64,000 bases of DNA. It comes from Gp6-AA40 sp963723495 (GTDB lineage: Bacteria; Acidobacteriota; Vicinamibacteria; Vicinamibacterales; UBA2999). The notes under the pieces are model-generated. The model did no database searches and had not been told where the DNA came from. It worked only from the letters and a program-made list of their open reading frames with translations. The translations under genes were made by a program, and so were the position numbers. How positions within the stretch are numbered: the stretch's first letter is position 1; every line of letters starts with the position of its first letter. The stretch is from positions 62,001-126,000 of the forward strand of contig CAVRQR010000001.1 of assembly GCA_963723495.1 (NCBI GenBank), written 5' to 3'. Shown piece by piece: positions 57,486-64,000 of the stretch.

Positions 57486-58040
57486 ATGACGACGCGAGGC
57501 GCCTGGCTCATTCCGTCGCTCCTCGTGGCCGCGGTCGTTAGCGGGTGCGCAAGCAGCGGAACCGTCCCGAGGCCACAGCCCTTTCCTGGGGCAAACATCC
57601 CGGCCGTCTCCCCTGAAGAACCGAGCCCGCCCTCACCTGGCGAAGCGGCATTTCCCTCGACTGGACTCATCGCTACTGCGCTCGCGCTGCGAGGCACTCC
57701 GTATCTGAACGGGGGCGTGGAGCCGACTCGGGGGTTCGATTGCAGCGGGTTCGTGCAGTGGGTGTTCGCCCGGCACGGGACATCGCTGCCTCGCGAAGTC
57801 CGCGAGCAGTACGACGAAGGGACCCCAATCGATCGTGACGAGATCCAGGCGGGAGATCTGGTGTTCTTTCAGACCGTCAGTCGCGGTCCTTCGCACGTGG
57901 GCATTGCCCTCGGTGAAGGTGAGTTCGTCCATGCGCCGAGCTCGCGAGGCGTCGTTCGGGTGGAAAACTACAGCAGCAGCCGCTACTGGGCGTCACGGTG
58001 GATCGGTGCGCGACGGATCAGCGGGTCCGGTCGTTCGTAG
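57486..58040 (+). CDS. NlpC/P60 family peptidoglycan hydrolase, lipoprotein
   Basis: 184 residues, intact. The lipoprotein leader is MTTRGAWLIPSLLVAAVVSG followed by Cys21 in a typical lipobox (VSGC), then a Pro-rich linker. The NlpC/P60 catalytic triad is Cys86 in RGFDCSGFVQWVF, His137 in PSHVGIALGEG and His149 in EFVHAPSSRG; GDLVFFQT is also conserved. The enzyme cleaves stem peptides in peptidoglycan, usually between D-Glu and diaminopimelate. Outer- or inner-membrane attachment is likely. Divergent from the HNH gene. Confidence 0.93.
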   Translation: MTTRGAWLIPSLLVAAVVSGCASSGTVPRPQPFPGANIPAVSPEEPSPPSPGEAAFPSTGLIATALALRGTPYLNGGVEPTRGFDCSGFVQWVFARHGTSLPREVREQYDEGTPIDRDEIQAGDLVFFQTVSRGPSHVGIALGEGEFVHAPSSRGVVRVENYSSSRYWASRWIGARRISGSGRS

Positions 58041-58079
58041 TGTCAGCCTTCAGCGGATCGTCGCAGGGCGTCTGCGGGA

Positions 58080-58901
58080 TTACGCCGCGCGGACCTTCTT
58101 GCGCGCCACTGTCCGTTGTGGCTCGGCGCGGAATCGCCGTATCACCAGATCGTTGTCGCCGAAGTGCGTCACCGCGCGGGGCAGGTCGAGCGGCTCGACA
58201 CGACAGTTGGGGATGGACGCGTCAACTGGCGGCGCGACCGCTTCGACGTAGCGGCGCGGATACGATGCTCCCCTGAACGTCGTCGCCACGACACCGCCGT
58301 AACGGGCCGTGAGGCCTGCAAAGTCGTAATGAAGGAACTCGAGGATCTCCGGATCGGGGCTGCTGGTCAGGTACTGAGTAACCATCTCCACCACGTCCTG
58401 GAAGAACGCCGGGCTATGGCATTTCGCCGAAAGCGTGCCGTCGGCGCGCTCGATCCGGCGGATGCCCGGCTGATGCGGGTCGATGTGGTAGAGCTCGTGG
58501 ACGATAGTGTCCAGCTTCGCCATCCATACCGGATGCCCGGGATAGCGGGCTCGCTTGCGAGCACTCACGCGCCGCTGGTCGCAGAAACGGGGCAGCGTAA
58601 ACGACACCATGTAATCGATTTGATTCGACCCGACCCGGACGATCGGTGATTTGGTGACGAACCACTCCGACCGGCGAGTCAGGGCTCCCGTCGTCTGATC
58701 CCGCCAGAAGTAGTAACCCGGCTCACTGGGGGGAAGGCACACGCAGTGGCACGTCGCGTAGGGTCCTTCCCGGTCGGCTCGACCGGCACGTGCGAACACC
58801 AGGATACGATTCATGTCCAGGAACGACAGCCTGGGCACGCGCAACACGATGTCTGACATGAGCCGCCGGACGTGCTCGGTGTAATTGATCATGGAGAGCA
58901 A
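58080..58901 (-). CDS. HExxH zinc-metallopeptidase-like protein
   Basis: 273 residues if TTG 58901 is the start; ATG 58892 is equally possible. It has a zinc motif HELYH (residues 135-139) in AKLDTIVHELYHIDPHQPGI, with a further His in SAKCHSPAFFQDVVEMVTQY as a candidate third ligand. Earlier parts (FLDMNRILVFARAGRADREG, ATCHCVCLPPSEPGYYFWRD) contain paired Cys/His and DYMVSFTLPRFCDQ. The layout is like the phage-type 'putative metallopeptidase' domain, although no phage genes adjoin it. No leader, so probably cytoplasmic. Substrate unknown. Confidence 0.7.
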   Translation of the reverse strand: MLSMINYTEHVRRLMSDIVLRVPRLSFLDMNRILVFARAGRADREGPYATCHCVCLPPSEPGYYFWRDQTTGALTRRSEWFVTKSPIVRVGSNQIDYMVSFTLPRFCDQRRVSARKRARYPGHPVWMAKLDTIVHELYHIDPHQPGIRRIERADGTLSAKCHSPAFFQDVVEMVTQYLTSSPDPEILEFLHYDFAGLTARYGGVVATTFRGASYPRRYVEAVAPPVDASIPNCRVEPLDLPRAVTHFGDNDLVIRRFRAEPQRTVARKKVRAA

Positions 58902-58955
58902 ATCAGCTTTTCGGCGCCAACCACTGCGAGCTTCACTGAGCCGTGCGGTGTGATC

Positions 58956-59837
58956 TCACGCGGGTGGGCTTACGTCGGGCGGGGGCACCGGTTCCGGCTC
59001 GGCCGGAGCCTCGGTTTCCCCGCCCTCCTGCGCTTCCTCCTCTTCGACGGTCAACGGAAATCGTGGCGGTGCAGGGGCTTCTGCTTCCGCATCGGTTTCG
59101 AGATCGGGCGTTGCCGCAACCGGCGGCGGAGGCTGTGTTCCGCTCCCCATCCGGGTAAGGATGATTTGCTGCCGCCGCAGCAGTCGGCGCGTCGGTCGAG
59201 CCGGGGTCAGCAGTCGTGGATTGATAATCGCGCCCGCGAGCAGTGCAGACTGCGGTCTCGACAGAGAGGCCGCGGACACACCAAAGTAGGTGCGGGCCGC
59301 CGCTTCCGCGCCCCAGACCCTGTCACCCCACTCGATCACGTTGAGATAGATCTCGAGGATGCGCGCCTTCGACAGCGCGACCTCGAGCCGGCGCGCGATG
59401 ATGAGCTCCTTGATCTTTCTGAGCGGGTCGTAGGAGGGCGACAGATACAGATTCTTCGCCAGCTGCTGCGTGATCGTGCTCGCCCCGCGGGGCGCCTGTC
59501 GGCGCGACAGGCTGTCCTGGATCGACTTGCGTATCTGCTCGGCGTCGATGCCTTCGTGATCCCAGAACGCGCTGTCTTCAGCCACGAGCACCGCGCGCTT
59601 CAGGTTTGGTGAAATCCGCGAATACGGGACCCACCGATAGAGCTGTTTGGGCTTCAACCCTTCGGCCGCTGCCTCCTGCTCGCGCAGCTCCATGAACGCC
59701 GTCGTCGTCGGATTGCTCGTGGCGAGCGGGCGCACGTCCGGCAGCGTCACGTAGACGTAGGAAACCACGCCGAATCCGAACGCCACGACTGCCGCGAGCA
59801 CGCGCAATGGGCGCCGGGGCACGCGGAGAGGTTTCAC
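58956..59837 (-). CDS. mtgA: Monofunctional biosynthetic peptidoglycan transglycosylase
   Basis: 293 residues. One N-terminal membrane anchor (LRVLAAVVAFGFGVVSYVYV), then a GT51 domain: catalytic Glu87 in LVAEDSAFWDHEGIDAEQIR, the RGASTITQQLAKNLYLSPSY motif, then KIKELIIARRLEVALSKARI, LEIYLNVIEWGDRVWGAEAA and AARTYFGVSAASLSRPQSAL, ALLAGAIINPRLL. It polymerises lipid II glycan in the periplasm without a transpeptidase domain. The C-terminal 65 residues, beyond the usual length, are Pro/Glu/Ala-rich (TVEEEEAQEGGETEAPAEPE) and probably disordered. The frame is intact. Confidence 0.94.
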   Translation of the reverse strand: MKPLRVPRRPLRVLAAVVAFGFGVVSYVYVTLPDVRPLATSNPTTTAFMELREQEAAAEGLKPKQLYRWVPYSRISPNLKRAVLVAEDSAFWDHEGIDAEQIRKSIQDSLSRRQAPRGASTITQQLAKNLYLSPSYDPLRKIKELIIARRLEVALSKARILEIYLNVIEWGDRVWGAEAAARTYFGVSAASLSRPQSALLAGAIINPRLLTPARPTRRLLRRQQIILTRMGSGTQPPPPVAATPDLETDAEAEAPAPPRFPLTVEEEEAQEGGETEAPAEPEPVPPPDVSPPA

Positions 59838-60028
59838 CTAGCCCTCCTGAGCCTCATCAGCACGAACACTCGCTGTCCTGTCACCGGGTTGGTGGCGCAC
59901 GACGCGGTGAGCGCGGTGATTGAAAGAGCGGCTCGCAATCCGCGGCCTCGATCGAACACACTTCGCCTTCCTACTTACGCGAACGCGAGAACGCCGGGCG
60001 GAGCTGCCCACGCGCTCACGCTCGACGC

Positions 60029-61195
60029 TCAGGCGGTGACGAGAGCCGAACGCAGCGACGCCGATGCCGCCGCGACGCCTGCGCCCTCGGGCACAGAGTG
60101 CCCGTGCGCCGCCAGCGCGACTTCGCACGCCGCGAGGAACTGCAAAAGCGTTTGCGGCGTCGAGCTGGCGCCCATCAATCCTACGCGCCAGATCTTGCCC
60201 GCCAACGGCCCGAGTCCCGCACCTACTTCGATGTTGTAGTTCGTCAGCAGTGTGCGGCGCACCGCGGCCTCGTCCACGCCGGCCGGCGTCCGCACGGCGT
60301 TGAGCGTCCACAGCCGCTCGGACTCCGGCGGCAGCAGCGACAACCCCATCGCTTCAATTCCGGCGGCGAGCGCGTGGTGATTGCGCTCGTGGCGAGACTG
60401 CCGCGCCGCGAGCCCCTCCTCCTCCACCATGAGCAACGCCTCGCGCAGTGCGTAGACCAGCGTGCTCGACATGGTGTGGTGGTACTTGCGGCCTGCCCAG
60501 TAGTCTTCGAGGAGCTTGAGATCCAGATAGAAGCTGCGGCACGGGATCAGCCGTTCGCGCGCAGCTCCCGACACCGCAATTGGCGCCAGTCCCGACGGCG
60601 CGCCGATGCATTTCTGCGTGCACGAGTACGCGATATCGACACCCCAGCCGGCGAGATCGACTTCGTGTCCCCCGAGCGAGGTCACCATGTCGACGATCGA
60701 AAGCGCACCATGCTCACGCGTGATCGCCGCGAGCTCTTTGACAGGATTGCGAACGCCAGTCGAGGTCTCTGCATGCACCAGTCCAACGACGTCCGCACCT
60801 TCCCGCTTCAGCTCATCGCGCAGTCGCTGTGGATCGACAGCTCGTCCCCACTCGACGTCAATGCGACGAACCTTTGATCCGTAGCGCTGGAACATCTGCG
60901 CCAGACGGTCGCCGAAATAGCCGGTGACGACGACGACGCTGCGAGAGCCTTCGGCAACGGCGTTCGCCACGGCCGCCTCCATGGCGGATGTGCCTGTACC
61001 CGAGGTGGCGATCGTGAGTGACTTGCTGTCCGCGCGGAAGACACGCTGAAGCGACGCGCGAACCTCATCGAGCATCGGAACGAAATCAGGATCGAGATGG
61101 CTGAGTACGGGCGCGGCCATCGCGCGCATCACACGCGGAGCGATCAGGCTCGGACCAGGTCCGAGCAAAACACGTTCAGTTGACGGTAGTGGCAT
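60029..61195 (-). CDS. Alanine-glyoxylate-type aminotransferase (class V, PLP)
   Basis: 388 residues. Class V PLP fold: RVLLGPGPSLIAPRVMRAMA, TSGTGTSAMEAAVANAVAEG, VVVVTGYFGDRLAQMFQRYG, LVHAETSTGVRNPVKELAAI, SIVDMVTSLGGHEVDLAGWG with Asp169 for the pyridine nitrogen, and Lys195 (Schiff base) in YSCTQKCIGAPSGLAPIAVS. The C-terminal domain has VGAGLGPLAGKIWRVGLMGA. The family includes alanine-glyoxylate and serine-pyruvate transaminases. It follows the HOGA-like aldolase by 11 bases and probably uses its glyoxylate product, giving glycine. An acidobacterial phosphoserine or aminoethylphosphonate function is less likely in this context. Confidence 0.92.
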   Translation of the reverse strand: MPLPSTERVLLGPGPSLIAPRVMRAMAAPVLSHLDPDFVPMLDEVRASLQRVFRADSKSLTIATSGTGTSAMEAAVANAVAEGSRSVVVVTGYFGDRLAQMFQRYGSKVRRIDVEWGRAVDPQRLRDELKREGADVVGLVHAETSTGVRNPVKELAAITREHGALSIVDMVTSLGGHEVDLAGWGVDIAYSCTQKCIGAPSGLAPIAVSGAARERLIPCRSFYLDLKLLEDYWAGRKYHHTMSSTLVYALREALLMVEEEGLAARQSRHERNHHALAAGIEAMGLSLLPPESERLWTLNAVRTPAGVDEAAVRRTLLTNYNIEVGAGLGPLAGKIWRVGLMGASSTPQTLLQFLAACEVALAAHGHSVPEGAGVAAASASLRSALVTA

Positions 61196-61206
61196 AAGGC
61201 AACGGA

Positions 61207-62151
61207 TCAGCGCAACACGGCAGGCTGGTCAGACACGCGCGGGTCGCGAGACCCCACAGCATCGTGAAGCACTCCGAGTGCGTCGAGCTGACCACGGATG
61301 ATATCGATGGTTGAAGGAACCGCGGGACGAAGAGGCGGCCGCGGTGGTCCGCCTGCAAAACCCAGTAAGTGTATCGCAGCTTTGAGTCCCGGTACTCCAT
61401 AACTTCCACCGACCGACTTCGCAATCGGCAGCAGTCGCCGCTGCAGAGTTCGCGCCTCATCCAATCGGCCCTCGCGCACGAGAGTCATCAATTCAAGACA
61501 CGCATCAGGCAGCAGCGCTGCGAGCGCCAGGATTGCGCCATCGCATCCGGCGCACAGCGCGTGCACCAACGTGGTGGCTGATCCGGCGAGCACGGTGAAG
61601 TCGTCCGGCGTGCGCCCGACCAGCTCCGCGATCTGCGCGATGTCGCTGCCTGATTCTTTGATCCCGACGATGTTCGGATGTACCGCGAGGCGCTCGACTG
61701 CCTCGGGTTGCAGGTTCACACCTGTAAACATCGACACGTTGTACAGCAGCACCGGAACGGGCGATGCGTCCGCAACGTCCGTGTAGTGCCGCACGAACAC
61801 GTCCGTCGTCATCTGCGATTTGAAGAACGACGGCGTACGAACGAGCACCGCGTCGACACCCGCGGCAGCGGCGCGCTTCGTCGCGGCAATCGTTGCGCGC
61901 GTCGATTCGCGCCCGGTGCCGGCGATGAGCGGCCGCTCGCCGGGCATGTGCTGACGCACGATATCGACGATGCGATCGCATTCGGAGTCGTCGAGCTGTG
62001 CGGCCTCACCATTCGAACCAAGTACGACCAGGCCTTCGAGCGATGTTGCCATCCATTTCGCGACGTTGCTTCTGAGACCCGGCTCGTCGAGTGTGTCGTC
62101 GGAGAGGAACGGCGTGACGATGGGTGTGTAGATGCCGGTAAAGCGTTTCAT
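61207..62151 (-). CDS. DapA/NAL-family aldolase, 4-hydroxy-2-oxoglutarate aldolase (HOGA)-like
   Basis: 314 residues, ATG 62151 overlapping the permease stop (ATGA). TIM-barrel class I aldolase: GSNGE at 45-49, Tyr137 in PVPVLLYNVSMFTGVNL, and Schiff-base Lys165 in NIVGIKESGSDIAQIAEL. The DHDPS arginine (YNVPxRTG) is absent (MFTG here), so lysine biosynthesis is unlikely. The C-terminal YGVPGLKAAIHLLGFAGGPP with RPPLRP, and HPNIVGIKESGSDIAQI, closely resemble human HOGA1 (FGIPGLKKIMDWFGYYGGP; HPNIVGMKDSGGDV). That enzyme splits 4-hydroxy-2-oxoglutarate into pyruvate and glyoxylate in hydroxyproline breakdown. The neighbouring aminotransferase supports this. Confidence 0.88.
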   Translation of the reverse strand: MKRFTGIYTPIVTPFLSDDTLDEPGLRSNVAKWMATSLEGLVVLGSNGEAAQLDDSECDRIVDIVRQHMPGERPLIAGTGRESTRATIAATKRAAAAGVDAVLVRTPSFFKSQMTTDVFVRHYTDVADASPVPVLLYNVSMFTGVNLQPEAVERLAVHPNIVGIKESGSDIAQIAELVGRTPDDFTVLAGSATTLVHALCAGCDGAILALAALLPDACLELMTLVREGRLDEARTLQRRLLPIAKSVGGSYGVPGLKAAIHLLGFAGGPPRPPLRPAVPSTIDIIRGQLDALGVLHDAVGSRDPRVSDQPAVLR

Positions 62152-63122
62152 GGCTCCAATTGTACCGGCGCGCGACCTTCGCTCTGCGCCAGCAGATTGA
62201 CGCCCAGAACCACCGCGAAGATCCCCGCCGCTGGCGCAAGCGACCACGGCGCATCGCCCAGCAGTGCAACGTTCGACGCGTCCTGCAGCATGGTTCCCCA
62301 TGTCGGAACCGTGCTCGGAAAGCCGAGGCCCACATAGGACAACGTGGCCTCTGCGAGCATGAACGCAGGAACGAGGAGAGACGCCTGTGTTTTCAGAAAG
62401 CCGGCCGTCGCAGGCAACAGATGCCGGATCAGCACGCGGCCTTCGCTGGCGCCGGCCGCCTGCGCGGCTACGGTATACTCGCGCTCCCGCTCGGCGAGCA
62501 CGATGGCGCGCACACCGCGCGCGACAATTGGCCACCCGAGGAGCGCAAAGATGCCGACCAGCAGCAGGAAGACCGTCGACGGTGGCAGGACCAGCGGGAG
62601 CACGGCGCGCAGCACGAGCGCGACGTAGATCGCCGGCAACACCAGCACGAACTCCGACACGCGGGACAGCACGCCGTCGAACCAGCCGCCGACATAGCCG
62701 GCAATCCCGCCGACCGTTGCACCGAAGATCGTCGCCAGCAACGCCGACACGAGCGACACAGCAAGCGTGGCGCGTGCGCCATGAAGCAGACGAGAGTAGA
62801 TGTCACGGCCGTAGCCGTCGGCGCCGAGCAGGAGAAGCGGCACATCACTGTCTGGATGGGCGGTGACGATCGTTCCGGCAGTGAACCATCGCAGCCGCAC
62901 GGGCTGTGAGGTGTCCGCCTCGAATCGTCTCTCGATGCGACTGACCACACGCTGCGGATAGATGAACGGTGCAGCAAGCCCGTTCTGCCAGATGTGGATC
63001 TCCGTTGGCGGCGCGTAGAGCAGATCGTCGAAGCGACGATTGGGTGGGTTGGGAGAGAGCCACGGCGCACCAAGCGCCGCGAGCGCGATCAGCAGAAGCA
63101 GCGACCACGCCGCGCGCTTCAT
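62148..63122 (-). CDS. Peptide-type ABC transporter permease (DppC-like)
   Basis: 324 residues, ATG 63122 overlapping the previous permease's stop (TGATG). First helix MKRAAWSLLLLIALAALGAP, then a periplasmic domain (PNRRFDDLLYAPPTEIHIWQ) and DVPLLLLGADGYGRDIYSRL, LLHGARATLAVSLVSALLAT as the DppC/OppC entry. The EAA-loop is RGVRAIVLAEREREYTVAAQ with AAGASEGRVLIRHLLPAT. The last helices (ASLLVPAFMLAEATLSYVGL, GFPSTVPTWGTMLQDASNVA) are typical. It forms the membrane channel of a dipeptide/oligopeptide importer with the partner permease. Frame intact; ends inside the HOGA-like gene start. Confidence 0.9.
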   Translation of the reverse strand: MKRAAWSLLLLIALAALGAPWLSPNPPNRRFDDLLYAPPTEIHIWQNGLAAPFIYPQRVVSRIERRFEADTSQPVRLRWFTAGTIVTAHPDSDVPLLLLGADGYGRDIYSRLLHGARATLAVSLVSALLATIFGATVGGIAGYVGGWFDGVLSRVSEFVLVLPAIYVALVLRAVLPLVLPPSTVFLLLVGIFALLGWPIVARGVRAIVLAEREREYTVAAQAAGASEGRVLIRHLLPATAGFLKTQASLLVPAFMLAEATLSYVGLGFPSTVPTWGTMLQDASNVALLGDAPWSLAPAAGIFAVVLGVNLLAQSEGRAPVQLEP

Positions 63123-64000
63123 CACGCGGACTCCTGCCGGATTCGTGGATCGGCAGCCGCGAGCAGGAGATCCCCGACCATCGTTCCCAGCGCGAGGAAT
63201 GCCGCGCCGGTCGCGGCGCACGCCGCCACCAGATAGACGTCGCGTGCGCGCAACGCCTCGAACGTCAAGCGACCGAGGCCCGGCCATGCCGTGACGAATT
63301 CCACGATGAACGATCCCGAGAGCAGCGCACCGATCGCCAGCCCGTACACCGCGCAAATCGGTCGAACCGACGCCGGCCATGCGTGGCGCAGGAGGACCTG
63401 GCCGGCAGGCACGACCGCGCGCAACGGCCGCGAGCACGAACGGCTGGTGAACGGTCTCAGCCATCGCTTGCGACTGCAGCCGCTCGAACGTCGCGGCCAT
63501 CGGCAGCGACAGCGCCAGCACCGGCAATGGCAGGTGCCACAACACATCGAGCACCCAGGAGGACCAGCGCGGATCGCTCGCCGTCGACGACACCATCCCG
63601 CCGGCCGGCAGCCATCCGGTACGAGCGGCAATGAACACCAACGCGAGCGACGTGACCAGCGGCGGCAACGACACACACACCAGCGAGGCGCTGCGCACAA
63701 GCATCGGCAACGTGCCCGAGCGTGCGCCGGTAAAGATACCCAGCGAGAGACCGAGAACCGTCGCCGTCATGAGCGAGACGATCCCGAGCAGCGCCGTATT
63801 CCCCGCGGCGCGCGCCACCAGCGGCGCCACCGGGCGGTTGTAGAGAAACGAGTCTCCGAAGTCGAACCGAATGGCACGGTTCACCCACAGCCACCACTGT
63901 GACAGCGGGCCGCGATCCAGATTGAAACGTGTTCGCGTGTTCTCCACGTCGACGCTCGACGCGAACGGCCCCAGCTGCGACGTCATGTCGCCCGGTGCCA
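63122..64000 (-). CDS. Peptide-type ABC transporter permease (DppB-like), partial and with one frameshift
   Basis: The N-terminal helix is off the right edge: the frame is open to 64000 and reads APGDMTSQLGPFASSVDVEN, matching the conserved LAPGD after helix 1. Then FDFGDSFLYNRPVAPLVARA, AGNTALLGIVSLMTATVLGL, SASLVCVSLPPLVTSLALVF and LPLPVLALSLPMAATFERLQ, SQAMAETVHQPFVLAAVARG as the EAA loop. A break near 63420 leads to the end: HAWPASVRPICAVYGLAIGA, LLSGSFIVEFVTAWPGLGRL, FLALGTMVGDLLLAAADPRI, stop at 63122-63124. An internal ATG at 63986 is not the true start. The ATPases and substrate-binding protein are presumably to the right. Confidence 0.88.

Noticed and set aside
56855..58901. Prophage remnant around the HNH nuclease and the HExxH protein
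   Set aside because: No integrase, capsid, portal, terminase or att repeats; neighbours are wall and housekeeping genes.
61207..62151. Lysine-pathway dapA
   Set aside because: It lacks the arginine of the YNVPxRTG motif and resembles HOGA1 more closely; gene context also differs.

Overview
This is a GC-rich, gene-dense chromosomal window with no rRNA, tRNA, CRISPR array, transposase or phage structural gene that I could recognise. The gene families point to Acidobacteriota, most likely class Vicinamibacteria, probably a metagenome-assembled or long-read genome. The pointers are an Oar-like TonB receptor with a carboxypeptidase-regulatory domain, DUF6152 proteins, 'GKPDLSGVW' secreted proteins, a DUF1800/DUF1501 pair, several secreted CxxCH proteins, and secreted two-domain VOC proteins. 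The lineage is inferred from gene content only.

About 50 single-base-type frame breaks interrupt roughly 22 otherwise recognisable genes. They are very uneven: a carboxypeptidase-regulatory/heme protein (3203-5358), a HEAT-like protein (34710-36934), the TonB receptor (43138-46151) and a copper ATPase (51723-54048) carry many each, while 20883-29625 has none. For such genes I give the span of the inferred ancestral gene and name the frame breaks. Most look like assembly errors; true decay of some genes cannot be excluded.

Layout. 1-150: tail of an amidohydrolase. 209-9500: minus-strand block with a membrane protein, a small secreted protein, an MmgE/PrpD protein, the broken heme protein, a metallo-beta-lactamase-fold protein and the DUF1501/DUF1800 pair. 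9666-12121: methyltransferase and amidase. 12332-18471: minus block with cytochrome c, catalase-family protein, DEDD exonuclease plus cNMP/CBS/DUF294 protein, a CxxCH repeat protein and an HSL-type hydrolase. 18610-19974: MFS transporter. 20002-26764: tightly packed transglutaminase / ATP-grasp-alpha-E / transglutaminase-DUF2126 operon, divergent from PEP carboxylase (26971-29625). 29685-34613: DUF2461, M1 aminopeptidase, glycosyltransferase-like protein, DUF6152 neighbourhood. 34710-38365: HEAT-like plus HD-GYP pair. 38424-41028: glutathione peroxidase and two secreted VOC proteins. 41128-47538: cytochrome/Cu-monooxygenase/TPR protein, TonB receptor, Fsr-like MFS. 47816-54048: SEL1-HtpG pair, HpcH-type aldolase, YHS miniprotein and CopA. 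54145-58901: NUDIX, SH3, DUF6152, TIG/NHL, HNH, NlpC/P60, HExxH protein. 58956-59837: monofunctional transglycosylase. 60029-64000: aminotransferase, HOGA1-like aldolase and two peptide-type ABC permeases in one operon, running off the right edge.

The most interesting units are the HOGA-like aldolase/aminotransferase/peptide-permease operon (a possible hydroxyproline-peptide to glycine route), the amidoligase/transglutaminase operon, the HEAT/HD-GYP pair sharing an N-terminal domain, and several REP-like palindromes and short dispersed repeats at gene ends. No gap between called genes exceeds about 300 bases; the longest are 47539-47815, 12122-12331, 26765-26970 and 59838-60028. Apart from the sites listed I see nothing definite in them.
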